Below, in pieces: positions 9,467 through 21,620 of a DNA stretch of 64,000 nt. Within the stretch, counting starts at the first letter, position 1, and the number at the start of each line of letters is the position of its first letter. The stretch lies in contig JACGCM010001747.1 in NCBI GenBank assembly GCA_014058105.1, forward strand, positions 3,038,001 through 3,102,000, in the 5' to 3' direction. A program made the position numbers and the translations under genes. The stretch is from Kingdonia uniflora (lineage: Eukaryota > Streptophyta > Magnoliopsida > Ranunculales > Circaeasteraceae). The notes below the pieces were generated by a model. That model saw nothing but the letters and a program-made list of their open reading frames with translations. It was not told the origin of the DNA and made no database searches.

Positions 9467-12400
9467 AATTGAAGGCACGAGTGGCTTTGGTTGAGAAAGA
9501 ACATACGTTGTGGTGGTGTTGGAAGTTAAAAAGAAATGATGCATTTAATGGTGATTTGACTGGTTTGGAAATGGGTATATATATTTTTTTTATGGAGGGA
9601 TGTATTTGAATTAAATGGCGATGGAAAGTATTAATGTAATAGACGCTTAGAGTTCAGAGAGTGGCTCTATTTTGAATAATGACTTATTTGGAAATGTACC
9701 TGAGCATTAAATATGAGGGTTATATAAATAGTACCGGTACCGTGGATTCTGGCAACACTGTAGTTAAAAAATTCTTTATATTTTCTGAGTGATAATGGTG
9801 AAGACCCGGAGAATGGTACATGAAGAGAGAGTTTCTACGGAGATACAGAGATTTAAGTTGAGATACTTCGGGGATCAATCTTTGGAGATGCCCACTCCAA
9901 TTTTTGTTCTAGCGACGTATCACGGTATGTCAGAAGAAGAATAGGCTGAAGCTGAGGAAGACTATTATTGTATGTAGAGATTTTATTACGTAGTCTTGAC
10001 AGGCAAGGAATATCGGAGGTGTCTCCGTATCCTTACAGAGGACAAGGTTGAGTAGACAGATGTGGGGGCTGGCGTAACTGCGAGGCAGTACCACTGATAT
10101 CCTGCAAAGGACTAGATTCTAAGGTAGGACTCCATTTCGTCTCAATCAACTCTTTGTTGATGGGGGTTACAGAGGAGGAGGCAATGGTGGTGTATGAGGA
10201 AGATGGAGAATGGAAGTCTTGCCTCTACACAATCATTGTTTCTTGGTACTGAGAATGCCTTCTATTTGATGAGTTGATTCAAGCATGGACGTCATTACTT
10301 TCATGTCTAGACTTTGACCAAACTGAGTTTCTTGTCGAAGTAAATGGCGTGAAGAAGGATAGATACTCAGCAATTTCCAGTTCCAGCTTTGCTTCAGAAG
10401 ATTCTCAGAGTAAAACATCACTAAAAACTTATATGATTTTGAGAATGAAATGTAACAGTACCTTAAAGACTTATTATCTGTAAAGTACCTAAAAGACTTG
10501 TTATCTATAAAGTATCTGAAAGACTTGTTATCTGTAATCGATATTTTGAGCTTAATAAGAATGTTTTATTCAAACTCTATGTTGTTAGGTAGAATTAGCT
10601 CTTGTGATTGAAATCGAACTTTAAGAAATACAAATATGTATGATTAGAGGACGAAATGTAATATTTAGCATCGAACTAGATAGTATCTTTTAGCAATCGA
10701 GTTGTAAAAAATGTGTCTGTAAAATAGAAGATGTGTAAAAATCTTTTTTGAACTAAATAACTTGGAATTATGGGGGGGAAATTTTGTTGAAGATATAGAA
10801 TTTGTAGGAATTAAAAATTTGAGCTCAGGGAGATCTCTCATGAAATATTGGATTGGGGGGCAGATAAGTTCGAAATGAGATAGGACGAATCCAAAGAGGT
10901 CGATGTGAATAGATAAGTTCAAATAACTTTCTCATCAGGATCTCAAGGTTTCCTGCTATAGAAAAAAATATAAATATATGCGGAATATGAGGGATTTAAA
11001 GTGATCAAGAAAATTGCATAAATATGGGGAAATGTGATTTAAAGAGGAGGAAGAAAGATAATATGGTAAGGACTCAATCTATAAGAGTTCATCAACCTGC
11101 TGAAGGACGGTTAGCGATAAAGATAGCTGAAGTTTAAGAGATGATTTTTGGGTTGTTAGATTATGATTATGAATTACCTAAATCAAAATTACAGTTCAAA
11201 GACATGGATTTGAGGGCAAGGGAACTTGAGATTGGGCATCATTTTTACTCGAAGATATTCCGTGAAGTGATTCTAGAGCATGTAGCTCGAAGAGGCAGTA
11301 GGGAAAATTGCTGAGGAAGATAATGAAGAAAGAATGTGAGGATTGCTGGGGGCGAACTGATTAGGTGTGGCCTTCCAGACATGTGGGATATTTTATGTGT
11401 AATTATATTTGTGGGAGTGAATTATAGGAGGTCAAATATATTCTCTATTGTTACAAATATTGTTTATGACTGTTGTAAATAAAAAAATTGAATTAGAAAT
11501 GTGAGACCTTTGGGAATGACGTCAGCAGTTCTATAAGTAGTAGAAGCAAGAATATAAAAAAATAGGTAGCTTTGATTTTTGTCTCTTGTGTATCTACAGG
11601 GAAAGTTCGATTGCCTGTAAGTATTGAGTCATCATGAGTGTAAGGAGGTCAGAGGGAGAATTGGGCAGAAGAGATGAGAATATATTAAAATATAGAACAT
11701 GAGGCAATGATGGGAAGGAGTTTTCACCAAAAAGGTGCAAAACGTCTGACATTAATTGTGGAAGGGACACCTCGGTTCCAAAATAGATGGTGGCTCGTAC
11801 AAGGCCCAATAATTGCCAATAGTTAGGGAGAGAAACTATAAATAATGTTTCATCATCCTCATTCAAACATTTATCAACTTCTAAAAAATTGAAGAACAAT
11901 GGGAGAGAAAAAAAATATCAGAGATTCACATGAGAGATTAGACGAGGGTGATCAACAAGTAATATGAGAGAAAGTTGCAGAGACAGAGTCACGACGGTGG
12001 TTGTACAACAGTATTAGGAAGGATTTGGCACAGCTTCATATTCATTTTCAGACGTTGAAGGTTAGTAAATGATTTGCAATATTGTGAAAGTGATTTGTTG
12101 AAAGTTTTTGTGGTTTTCAAATTTTGAAAAATTGTTATCTATAGTAATTTTGTAAAAAATTATTTGATATATGTGTAAAAAAGATATAAAATATGATATA
12201 CGTATATGTATGATGGATGTATTGTAAATGTGTGCATGGATTTGTAAAAGATAATGATAGAATACCTAGACCTGTATGTAGGTCGAGCGTGAGGAATATC
12301 CATGTAGAATCAAACCTCATCCTTAGAATTGTAATTGAGATGGAGACTTCACCTTATATGGAGACATCGACCTCTGGTAGGGAGGACGAAGTAGTAGTTG

Positions 12401-12610
12401 CTCAATTTCCAGATTTCCCTGGGCAATTGTATTATACCCTCCGAACTCCGATGTGTTTAGAAAGTTTTGTAAATTCAAGGCCCTTGTAGGGAGAATATGA
12501 GGCAACGTAGTAGAACATGTTGGTAGGCAGTTTAGAGGTTGTATTGTAGAATATGGGGAGGAGCATTTATTTTTTGTTGCCTGACTTAGAAAAGGAGAAA
12601 TCGGATAGGG

Positions 12611-13060
12611 GTGGAAGAATCAATCTCCTTGGAGTATTACGATGGGAATATCCAAAGTGACTTGGAAGAGGGCTTTTTATGTTACTTGTCTCAGTTGGAG
12701 TATAGATTGAGTTTACCCCTTAACAATCTGGTTACATGTATAATGAATATTATAGGAGCTTGTCCTGCCCAACTTAATGGGAACATATGGAAGGTGATTA
12801 ATGTTTGTGAGAGTTTGAATAGGTTGTGGGAAGAGAATGACTTGGAGAAGATAATATCTCATGAAGATGTTTTAAAGTTTTATGGAGTAAAGAATTACTC
12901 TGCAACTAGAGATGCATATTTCTTTTTGAGCTTGTCTCGACAACTTATCTTCAACCTAAATTCAGCAGGTCTGAAAGGTGATTGCCTTCAGAGAGAATAT
13001 GAAGAACCCATGGAACTTCTGTGTAGAATTATGAAGAAAAGTAAGTGCAATAGTGTATAA
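12611..13060 (+). pseudogene. Conserved block of the antisense accessory protein (Transposase_28-like), outer copy
   Basis: The longest clean piece of the outer accessory region, about 140 residues. Motifs in order: EGFLCYLSQLEYRLSLPL, GACPAQLNGNIWKVINVC, LKFYGVKNYSATRDAYFF, GDCLQREYEEPMEL. The inner element carries the same string on its minus strand at about 27400-27000, with a stop inside GACPI. The frame reads through a good GTAAGT donor at 13041, so the last residues before the stop at 13058-13060 are probably intron. The role is unknown; the conservation of aromatic and Cys positions suggests a folded domain rather than a coiled coil. Confidence 0.6.
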
Positions 13061-13122
13061 TATAAAACTATTGTATTGAAAGGTTGTTCTATTGTTTGAT
13101 AATGTATTGTGTTTGTTTACAG
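13041..13122 (+). other. Intron a of the antisense accessory gene (outer copy)
   Basis: GTAAGTGC donor after ATGAAGAAAA and a TTTGTTTACAG acceptor, 82 bp. The inner element has an aligned donor (CAAA then GTAAGAATG, minus, at 26946); its acceptor is not clear. Confidence 0.6.
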
Positions 13123-13528
13123 ATCCTCAGTCGAAGGTGAAGAAGGAGTCCCTGTCAGAAACTCTTTCTCATGAAGGGTTAAGCTTGAGGTAGTGCTGAA
13201 AAACCTCAGTATTAATAAAAATAAACGAGCTAACAATAGGTCCGAGAAGGTTTAAAATTCTTAAGCGACGAGACTAATGATGGGGGTTGGAGCCGGTAAG
13301 AAAAGAGGGGCTGACAGATAAAAGTGAGTAGCTCTCCCGAAGACCTCTGGAACCAAGGGGAGTGGTGAGGTCGAGGGAGATGCAAAAAAGAGGAGAGTAG
13401 ATCCTCCTAATGAAATAATTGGGGTGAAGGTCGTGGAAAATTAACCTGTTGAGAAAGATGAGCTGAGAGATATGGAGGATAGGGTAAGGCTTGCAGCTCA
13501 CAAGGGTACTGAGGAGATGAACAAAATG

Positions 13529-13603
13529 GTAAGTTTTGATGACTTGTTTATTTTTGAATGTGGTATTATGATTCAAACTGAAAATATGTTTGATTTATTA
13601 TAG
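13529..13603 (+). other. Intron b of the antisense accessory gene (outer copy)
   Basis: Donor ATG|GTAAGTTTT and acceptor TTTATTATAG|GATGCC, 75 bp. The inner copy has donor ATG|GTAAGTCT and acceptor TTCTGCAAG at the same protein position within one base, about 79 bp. Confidence 0.75.
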
Positions 13604-14251
13604 GATGCCCGCTTGCTGAAGGGGATCTGCCTCGGGATCAAGGACAGAAAAGCTAAGCTCGTGAATATGAAGGTGGAGCTCGAGAAGAAGGTGACTCGAT
13701 TTAAGTCTGACTTGGTTTAAGAGGGAAAGCAACTGGATTCTGTAAAGGGTGCACAAAAGGTACAGATTAGCGAGCTGATAGAAGAAGCACAGAAGGACCT
13801 GGACGAGGTGGTAGTTTAGCGAGATAGACTCGGGTGTCGACTCCTCAAAGTAGGGTACTCTAAAGTTGAGGTTACAGCCATTATGGAGGGTACCTACGTC
13901 AAAGAAGATGAGGTGGAAGATGATGTAACTGAAATTGTAAGAGAGTTGGATGGTGTCTCTCCCCAAACTGAGCTAGAAAACCAAGGGGATGACAATGAGA
14001 ATCCAGAGAATGTGAATGAGAAGGTAGAGTAAAATTGTTGAATTTAAGATGTGTGATTTGTGGGGTTTGAGAACTATAATTGTATGAGATTTTTTTTTTG
14101 TAGGATGAACGTCTGCAAGCTAAGAAATGTTTATAAAAATTGTTTGAAGAAACTTAAGGATATGCACCTCATAATTAAGGAGTTAGAGAATGAACTTGCT
14201 AAGGAGAAAGACGCCTTAGTGTCCCTATTGACTTTACAAGCGGAGCTATGG

Positions 14252-14611
14252 GTTAGAGAAGAGCAAAAAATATTTGACTTGTATGTTGCATTTCTTTATA
14301 GCTACAAAGTAAAAATTAGAGTATAGAGATATACCAAAAACGCGTTAACAACTTAGGGGATTTGGTAATCAAATGTATCAAGATAATACCAAAGTGTTGA
14401 AAAAGTTAGATCATAGAAAATGCGTACCTTGATATTGGATGTACATGTTATTGTCATCGAACTGGGATCATACTTCGACCTTAAGTTTAGAAGCAGTTTC
14501 ACAATAGTAGATGTCAAAAAATATAATTTTTTTAGAAATCAGACTCCTATATTATGATCTGAATGTTGAATGTTGTTGAATCGAACTTGATGTATTGTTT
14601 CTGTGATGTAG
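14252..14611 (+). other. Intron d of the antisense accessory gene (outer copy)
   Basis: Donor GAGCTATGG|GTTAGA and acceptor TGTGATGTAG|GTCGAACTGG, 360 bp. The inner copy has donor GAGCTGCAG|GTTAGA and acceptor TCGTATAG|ATCGAATTGG, 352 bp, with matching flanking exons. Confidence 0.7.
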
Positions 14612-15979
14612 GTCGAACTGGAGTCAGCCCGCTTGAGTGAACAAGAGACACTCCAATATAACCAAGAGTTTGTTATGGAGTTTGATAGGATGAGAGGGGC
14701 AAATAACGATAGGGAGGACCAACACGTCAAAGTTTATTTTAAGTTTGTCGAGGCAACCCAAACTGTTGAAGATCTGACTCGAAAGATCTAGGAAAAAGAT
14801 GCAAAAATTAATAAGGGGCAAAAAGATCGTGAGGAGACGAAGTAGGAGACTGAGAAGATCAAAAGTCGGAATGATGCGTTGATGGTGAAGAGTAAGGAGG
14901 CAGACATGGCTCGATATCGTATCCAGTCGTTTGAAACAACAGAGAAAGAGTTACGATATTTGGTGGCCAGTTTGAAGGACCAAATAATTAACATAATGAT
15001 TGAGCAAGAACAGACTTGAGCTGATCTAGTGAGTTCCAAAAGTGAACTGGAGCGACTAAAGAGAAAAATAATTGAGAAGGATAGTGAGCTAAAAAGAGTT
15101 CGAGATGACCTATCCAAATTTGAAATTATGGTTGAGCAGTTGAGTGAGGCTTTACCTACTAAAGATATAGATTTCTGGATGGTTCAAAGATGATGTAATA
15201 AATTAAATGAGAGGGTGGCCCAATTGAAGACCGATTTGGCTATGGCCAATTCGTGCGTCAAGAAGGCCAAGATTGGAGAGCGGTTGAAGATGAATAAAAG
15301 CGATGTCGGGGTCTGCATTGTAAAAGTGGATGATGTTGACCTATCAGCTCAAATTAGAGAGTTGGAGGGAGATATAGCTCGCATTCAAGCTCACGTACAA
15401 AGAGGTAAGTGAGTGCCAAGGTAAGCTGGATGTTGCTTATAGCAAAGAGTATGAGTTAGAGCGGGTGATCAAGGGTAAGGATCAATTGATAAGGAAAAAA
15501 GACAAATTGTTAAAGAAGTCTCCTGTTGGGGAAGTGTATGTAAAGACAGGGAGCTTGAGGAACTTCGAGCTCAGGTGGCAGAATTAAGGGTGACAAACCA
15601 GGAAGAGTCAGATAAAGCAGTGGAGAAGGCAAAGGAGCATAATGATATTATGTCCCGCGCAGATAGACACATGGAATGGCAAGACGGACGGTATAATAAG
15701 TTGCAAGAGCATCATCAGAAAGTGAGAGAGAACTTTTCCAAGGCAGTTATGCTCGAAGCAACGTGCTCACAGATGTTAATGGCTGTTATTGCCTATTTTG
15801 TAGAGGAAGTGAGAAGACTTAAGTTAGAGAGGGATACCTTGTATGACTGTCTATCGGGAAGAGGATGTATTTGTAGAGCCGATGTATATCAAGGAAACTG
15901 TATAAATGGCATTGAAATGGAGTTAGGTTCTCGACCTGCGGAATTTATAGAGCAAGGTAGGATTATAGTAGCTGCTTGA
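14612..15979 (+). pseudogene. Coiled-coil C-terminal part of the antisense accessory protein (outer copy)
   Basis: Fragments in shifting frames (for example 15215-15412 and 15575-15979) are rich in Glu, Lys, Arg, Gln and Leu with heptad-like spacing, typical of a long coiled coil. Examples are DDVDLSAQIRELEGDIARIQ and AQVAELRVTNQEESDKAV. The inner element has the parallel VVSLSGRIKELEGGVAQIL at 24540-24758 (minus). The tail 15575-15979 ends in a small Cys-containing segment (GRGCICRADVYQGNC). The frames are broken, so the outer copy is a pseudogene. Confidence 0.55.
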
Positions 15980-16084
15980 GCTCAAGATTTTATGGTTGAT
16001 CGTCCTCCTATTGTAGGGGAAAGCGTAGCTGACCTCCCATCAGCAGAGAAGAATCCTTAGAAGTAGCTTGTGGATGTAACCTGT

Positions 16085-16508
16085 AAAAGTATCTGTTACA
16101 GACATATTGAAAGATGAAAGCTAGTTTTACCTTTGCTTTATCTTATATTTGGTAGAGATATTTGATTGAAAACTAGTATTACCTTTATTTTAATCGCAGA
16201 TTTTGTATAGATGGGTGATTGAAAGCTAGTTTTACCTTTGCTTTAATCTGTATAGAGTATATGTTGCATACATATTGAGAGATTAAAGCTAATTTTACCT
16301 TTGCTTTATCTTATGTTTGGTAGAGATCTTTGATTAAAAACTAGTATTACCTTTGCTTTAATCTGTATAGAGTATTTGTTGTAGACATATTGAGAGATGA
16401 CAGCTAGGTTGACCTTTCCTTTATCTTATGTCTGGTAGATATCTTTGATTGAAAACTAGTATTACCTTTGTTTTAATCATAGATTTTGTGAAGATGGGCG
16501 ATTGAAAG
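16085..16508. repeat. Tandem array between integrase and accessory gene (outer element, left part)
   Basis: Three to four diverged units containing GAAAACTAGTATTACCTTTG and GGTAGAGATCTTTGATTG. The array continues beyond the nested element at 31150. Its reverse complement matches the array at 22985-23880 in the inner element (CTAGTATTACCTTTGC in both). The nested insertion used GAAAG inside one unit as its target. Confidence 0.85.
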
Positions 16509-17137
16509 TGTAGGGACCTATCCCTCGACCTCACTTGGAATTGGGCTATCATTAGTTCGAATAACCACCATCTCAGGCTCACGCATTTTTCAACATAATG
16601 TCTTCAGTCAACATTTCAACATACTCCACGAATTGGTGAAGAACGTGGGTCGAACTTAAACCAAAAAACCTAAACCAGTCAAAGACACCTGTCTTTTACG
16701 AACTCGTTAGTTACTCAGTCAACCGCCACTAACCACATTGTTCAGAGAACGTTCTCTAGCACAATGAAGAGCTGCGGAGAAGGCCTATATAAGGAAGAAG
16801 TTCCAAAAGAGACAAGGACGAGAAAAATTATACAAGAGATCACCTAGAAATTACATATTCTAAATTCCCGATCAATCATCAAAGCATCTTAGTTAAAAGA
16901 CTCAAGCATTTTCTATTCTTAGATATCACTTGTAATAAGATATATGCCTCAAGCAATAAAGATACTTTCAACAAAAATCCTCCACACGAGATCATGGTTT
17001 TTTTTACCTATTCATAAGTTTTCCACGCTAAAATCACCTGTTTCATTTCTTAATTTCCATTAGAATATTGTTACAGGTTCATTGGTGTGATAGTGAATTC
17101 CAAAGCCATTTCAAGTTTACAGAATTTGGCCATTACA
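16509..17137 (+). repeat. 5' LTR of the inner element
   Basis: 629 bp, TGTAGGGACC...GCCATTACA, followed by the primer-binding site. It matches 30523-31149 over its full length. Confidence 0.95.
16786..16792 (+). promoter_or_regulatory. TATA box of the inner 5' LTR
   Basis: TATATAA within GGCCTATATAAGGAAG, conserved in the 3' LTR at 30799-30805. It is the expected start region for the genomic RNA. Confidence 0.65.
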
Positions 17138-17139
17138 TT

Positions 17140-17157
17140 TGGCGCTGTCTGTGGGAA
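17140..17157 (+). other. Primer-binding site of the inner element
   Basis: TGGCGCTGTCTGTGGGAA starts two bases after the LTR. This sequence type follows the 5' LTR of many plant Tat-type elements. The outer element has the related TTTGGTGTCGTCTATGGG at its own 5' LTR (minus). Confidence 0.75.
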
Positions 17158-17208
17158 AGATTACATTTTTATGATATCCAAAGGCAGTCTTTCACTACAA
17201 CTTTCAAT

Positions 17209-19146
17209 CATGGCTACTTCCAGACAACCGGCTGCAGGAACTCAACTCGAAGTGTCTATGGAGTCGGGGCAGCTCACAGAGTTACGGGCGTATCTCAACG
17301 TCAAAATGGAGAAACGCGCTGAGCTCGAACTTCAGTTAATTAAGGATCGAGAGCTTCATGAGAAAGAGCTCGATGCTGAACGACAAGCTCATTTGGCAGT
17401 ATTCTAACGACATGAAGATCAGGTAACAATAATGCAGACTGCCCTGGAGGCTCTGTAAAATACTCAGCAGGCTCCACCAGCCAAAGGTCACGATCAGCTT
17501 CTAGAGACCTCCTGTATTTCTGCAAGGGAAAGGTTGGGACCTCAGGGAGTTGCCAGTAAAGCTATATTCAAGAATCTACACCGCAAACTCAAACCCACGC
17601 CCTTTCGAACCAGAACCTCAATCTTTATGGTAAATCACATCCTTCCATACATTTGGGGGGTGAAGTTCAGTCGGAAGTCAGTCGAGGTCACAAAATTTAT
17701 GTCCGCCATGAGGAAGAATAAGGACCTCAGCATCAAGTTCCAGTACGAGATGGCCTAAGTGAAGGTACGGGCACTTATCATCCACAGCCAGCTCGTCCAA
17801 CAATTTAACCGATACGTCATTACATCACAAAAGAACATATGGACCAACGGATTAAGGAGTTGATCGAAGCACAGGTTATGGGTACTACCAGCGATACCAC
17901 AAAGATATAAGGAAGTCCGATTGCCAAAGAACTATTCGATATGGAGATACCAAAAGATTTCCATACTCCGAAAATTTGCAAATACAAAGGTACTAACTCG
18001 AAGGAGCACATTCAACAATACGGTGATTCATTGGGGTTGTACTCCAATCTCAGCCACATCCTCTGCCATCTGCTCGTCATAAGTCTATAGGAGGAACCAC
18101 TCTGATGGTTCCACTTTCTCCCTGAAGACTCCATCTACACATTTGATCAGCTACAGAAGCAGTTCATCAAGATATATGCTCATAACAGAGATAAAGAGGA
18201 GAACTTGTATTCTCTTATTGGTCTTAAACAGTCACATGGAGAGAAGCTCAAAGATTTCTCAAAGAAATTCTTAGAGCTCACGCGAAAAGTAGATAACCTC
18301 AATCATAAAATAGTTGTTACTGCTTTCACCAATGCCCTCCGGCTTGACTGCAAGTCCAAAGAATACCTCTTCCTTAACAAACCTGTGACCTTGGAGGAGA
18401 TGATAACCAAAGTCAACAGTTACGTCGACTTAGAGAGGATGATGTCCGAGCGACAGAAATCTACTAAATCCATCCTCTCCACCAAAGGCCCATCTACAGA
18501 TCGAGCCAGTAAACCCAAGGAGGAGCAAGGAGATCAGAAGCGCACCAAGGACAATGCTGGTTACCCTCGGAGAGGCGGTCCACCAAACAAACCCATCCTC
18601 CCAAAATTGAACGTCCGAATCTCCATAATTTTTCCATTACTATTGAAGGATCCACTCTGCCGTGTCTCTCAACCGCTGGAACCAAACGATAGTCGACTAT
18701 ATTGCCTGCATCATAAGGTAAATCATCATACTACTGGTAATTGTTATGCTCTACAGCGATTGCTCGAGTACATTTTTAAAGAGGGACGAATGCTCGAGTA
18801 CATTGTCGATTTGAAGTCGTACAAGGATGGCAACTATAATAAGCAGCTTGAAGTTATTCAGGTCAATGATCAAGCAAAGGAAAAATACCTCTACCATATG
18901 TACCGCAGCAACATGATCGAAATCAATCAGATCACCAATTTCAACATATCAAAATACATGAGACTATCGGAATACTGCGATCTCACACCTCAAGACAAAG
19001 AAGCCAAGCTTCTCCCTGAGTCGAGCAATCACCGGCTAGGAATTTCATTTGAAAATTGCGATACCAAACATGTCAAATTTTTACATCATGATACGTTAGT
19101 AATAATGCTAAAAATGAGGAAGTTTATCATACACACAATGATAATC
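17209..19146 (+). pseudogene. Gag (N-terminal coiled coil, Gag domain, zinc knuckle), inner element
   Basis: The reading starts at ATG 17209 (MATSRQPAAG) with a Glu/Leu-rich coiled-coil region to about 17500. A frameshift before 17839 leads to MDQRIKELIEAQ and the Gag domain (GLYSNLSHILCH, FDQLQKQFIK, LIGLKQSHGEKL). From 18205 the frame stays open through the zinc knuckle at 18703-18744, whose spacing is CX2HX4HX4C instead of the usual CX2CX4HX4C, and into protease. In-frame stops occur near 17405, 17910, 18090 and 18105. Gag assembles the intracellular particle and binds genomic RNA; this copy would make only fragments. Confidence 0.85.
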
Positions 19147-19266
19147 GATACTGGAAGCGGTATTGAGATTCTGTTTCAAAGCACAATCAACCAGATGGGA
19201 TTGGCTGACCAAGTTATTCAAGGTGACACCAATACCAGTGGGTTCAATGGTTCTAGAGAAGAATGA
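19081..19266 (+). pseudogene. Aspartic protease domain, inner element
   Basis: Continuous with gag. The active-site motif IIDTGSGIEILF (Asp-Thr-Gly-Ser at 19147-19158) is intact, preceded by LVIMLKMRKFIIHTMI. A TGA at 19264-19266 truncates the domain, and homologous sequence continues (IILLIIARPAAIDIVF, NAKSRYFGIMGRCWIHNM) to about 19400. The protease would cleave the gag-pol polyprotein. The outer element lacks this whole segment. Confidence 0.8.
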
Positions 19267-19572
19267 GTAGGCAAGATCATCTTACTTATTATCGCAAGAC
19301 CAGCCGCCATCGACATCGTGTTCTATCTCATTAATGCCAAATCTCGTTATTTTGGGATTATGGGCCGCTGCTGGATTCACAACATGGAAGTAATCGCTTT
19401 CACATATCATTAAGTACTTTGATTCAAACACGACAATGGTATTTATGAGATCAGAGGTATTCATAAGCTCTCTCGAGCTTATGAAAATACCATCTCTACT
19501 ATCCTAGATACCTCTGAAAGATTGGCTGCATAGCAATTATAAGAAGCAGATCACCTCAACGATCAATCTTCT

Positions 19573-20500
19573 ATGGAGAAGCCCACAGAATACATCAACC
19601 TCGATGGACCTGGCCGAGGTACTTTCATTGGTACTAATCTGTATCAACAGGAAAAAGATGTTCTCATTCCATTCTTGCAGCTCAATCGAGACGTTTTTGT
19701 ATGGTCTTTCGAAGAGATGCCAGGGGTCAATCCGACCAAGGCATGTCACAAGTTGGACATAAATATTAACGCCACAATGGTTAAATAGAAACAACAATGT
19801 CCATCACCTCATCTTCGGGATGAAGTTAACACCGAGATCGAGAAATTGATCAAGGTGAGATTCATTTGAGAAGCCAAATATCCTGACTGGATATCCAATA
19901 TTATCGTTGTGCCGAAGAAGAACGAAAAAGTCCGAGTTTGCATAGATTTTACCGATCTAAACAAACATACTCCAAATGATAGTTTCCCTCTTCCCAACAT
20001 TCATCAGATCCTCGATTCTATAGCCAGCCATGATCTCCTATCAATGATGGATACAGCTTCAGGGTACAATCAGATTTTACTTATGGAAGAAGATCAATAA
20101 AAGATAACTTTTATCACTGAAAGAGGTCTTTATTACTACAAAGTCATGCCCTTCGGACTTAAAAATGCAGGTGCTACATATCAACGGTTGATAACTACAA
20201 TGTTCAAGGCACACCTAGGGAAAGTCATTGAAGTTTATATCGACGATCTCTTGTGCAAGAGCGTACAGTCAGCCAATCACATCACAGATCTTAACACTAT
20301 ATTTAACATTCTTCGATCTTACAGGATGTGTCTTAACCCTGATAAATGTCAATTCGAGGTCCATTCTGGCAGATTTCTTGGTCACCTTATAAGCAAGAAG
20401 GGAATTGAGGCCGATCCAGATCAGATTCGGGCTCTCCTCAACATGCCTTCTTCAAAACACCAAAAGATGTTCAGGAACTTGCCGGCAAGATTGCCCTGAT
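19573..20500 (+). pseudogene. Reverse transcriptase, inner element
   Basis: Ordered RT blocks: VVPKKNEKVRVCIDFTDLNK, LLSMMDTASGYNQI, VMPFGLKNAGATYQR, and the catalytic YIDDLL at 20236-20253, then GRFLGHLISKKGIEADPDQI. The catalytic aspartates are present. Stops at 19786-19788, near 19870 and at 20098-20100 interrupt the frame, and a frameshift follows about 20470. It synthesises cDNA from the genomic RNA. The outer copy lies at 33771-34520 (minus). Confidence 0.9.
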
Positions 20501-21620
20501 CAACTGTTTCATTTCAAAATCTTCAGACTGCTGTCGTTGGCTATTCTTATTGCTCTACGGCTGTACCAAATGAGACAAGGTTCAGCCAAAAATAGAGGTC
20601 ACATGGGCACTAGAATACGAAGCAGTATTTCAGGATCCTAAAACCTATTTGGGGAGGTCTCCCATAATGAGCACCCCAGTAGATAATGAGGAACTGATTA
20701 TCTACTTAGCAATCACAAATACTTCCCTCAACTCAGTTCTTATTCACCTAGAAGAGAAAATAGAGAAACTGGTCTTCTTCATCAGCAAGACCCTCACACT
20801 AGCAGAAACAAGGTACTCTAAAATTTATAAATTTCTTTTCATTCTTGTTTACACTTCACAAAAACTCAAGCACTACTTTTAAGCTCATTCCGTCAAAGTC
20901 ATGACGAACTACCCACTTCGGGAAGTCCAATTCAAGAAAGAAAAATCGAGAAGAGTGTAATAGTGGTCAGTCGGTTTAGGAGAACATGATATCAAGTTCG
21001 AGCAATGCCATTCTAAAAAAGGTCAGGCCGTTACCAATTTTCTTGCAGATTTTCTAGTAGAAGATCCCGAGTGGGAGGAGCACGACCCTGATCTTACAGT
21101 AGAAACACCTGAGGATCCCTACATCAGGGTAGAGTCTTCTCACAGATGGATCAGCTGGACCCACAGGGTCAGGAATTGAAATCGTTTTAATTACCCCTTC
21201 CAATGACAGAATCGAGAAATCAATCTGCTTGGATTTTGAGGCCTCAAATAATATCACCAAGTATAAAGAACTTATTCATGGACTCGACCTCACTCTTGAG
21301 CTCGATATCCCTGAACTCTCAGTTTATACAGATTCACTACTAATCGTCTACCACTACTCAGAGTAATACAAGAAGAACAAAAATATGATTGAATACGCAG
21401 CCCTCGTTGCAGATAGGATGAGCAAGTTTGCGAAAGAAACTCTTGATTATCTTCCTCAAGGTGAGAACAAACACATCAATTCTTTGGCATATCTAGTCGA
21501 GGACTTGGGTACAGAAGCTCAATATCTCCATATCAAATTCATTTCAGCCTCCAACATTAATCGTATTTCTGTGTGTACGGTCAACACTGGGAGCAATAAA
21601 GGGGGAGACGACTATTAGCA
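20501..21620 (+). pseudogene. RNase H plus second (archaeal-type) RNase H, inner element
   Basis: The gypsy RNase H lies around 20649-20930 (LAITNTSLNSVLI, FFISKTLTLAETRYS, KLKHYF, MTNYPLREV) in a different frame from its neighbours. A second RNase H follows: DGSAGPTGSGIEIVL at about 21144-21188, then LDFEASNNITKYKELIHGL and SVYTDSLLIV. Two RNase H modules in a row are characteristic of the Tat lineage of plant Ty3/gypsy elements. Stops at 20881 and near 21365 break the coding. Confidence 0.8.

Larger units (their letters stand above)
9795..16060 (+). pseudogene. Antisense accessory gene region of the outer element, intron-bearing, degenerate
   Basis: Coding-like sequence runs on the plus strand, opposite to gag-pol, between the tandem array and the 3' LTR. 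Successive blocks match minus-strand blocks of the inner element in the same order: MVKTRRMVHEERV (9795), EGRLAIKIAEV (about 11100), GNDGKEFSPKRCKTSD (about 11690), EGFLCYLSQLEYRLSL (12611-13060), then Lys/Glu-rich coiled-coil segments to 15979. Introns with GTAAG donors are visible at 13041-13122 and 13529-13603, and others at about 14024-14103 and 14252-14611. Each has a counterpart in the inner element. Several in-frame stops show decay. The function is unknown. The block around GACPAQLNGNIW resembles proteins annotated as putative gypsy-type transposon (Transposase_28-like), from memory. Confidence 0.7.
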
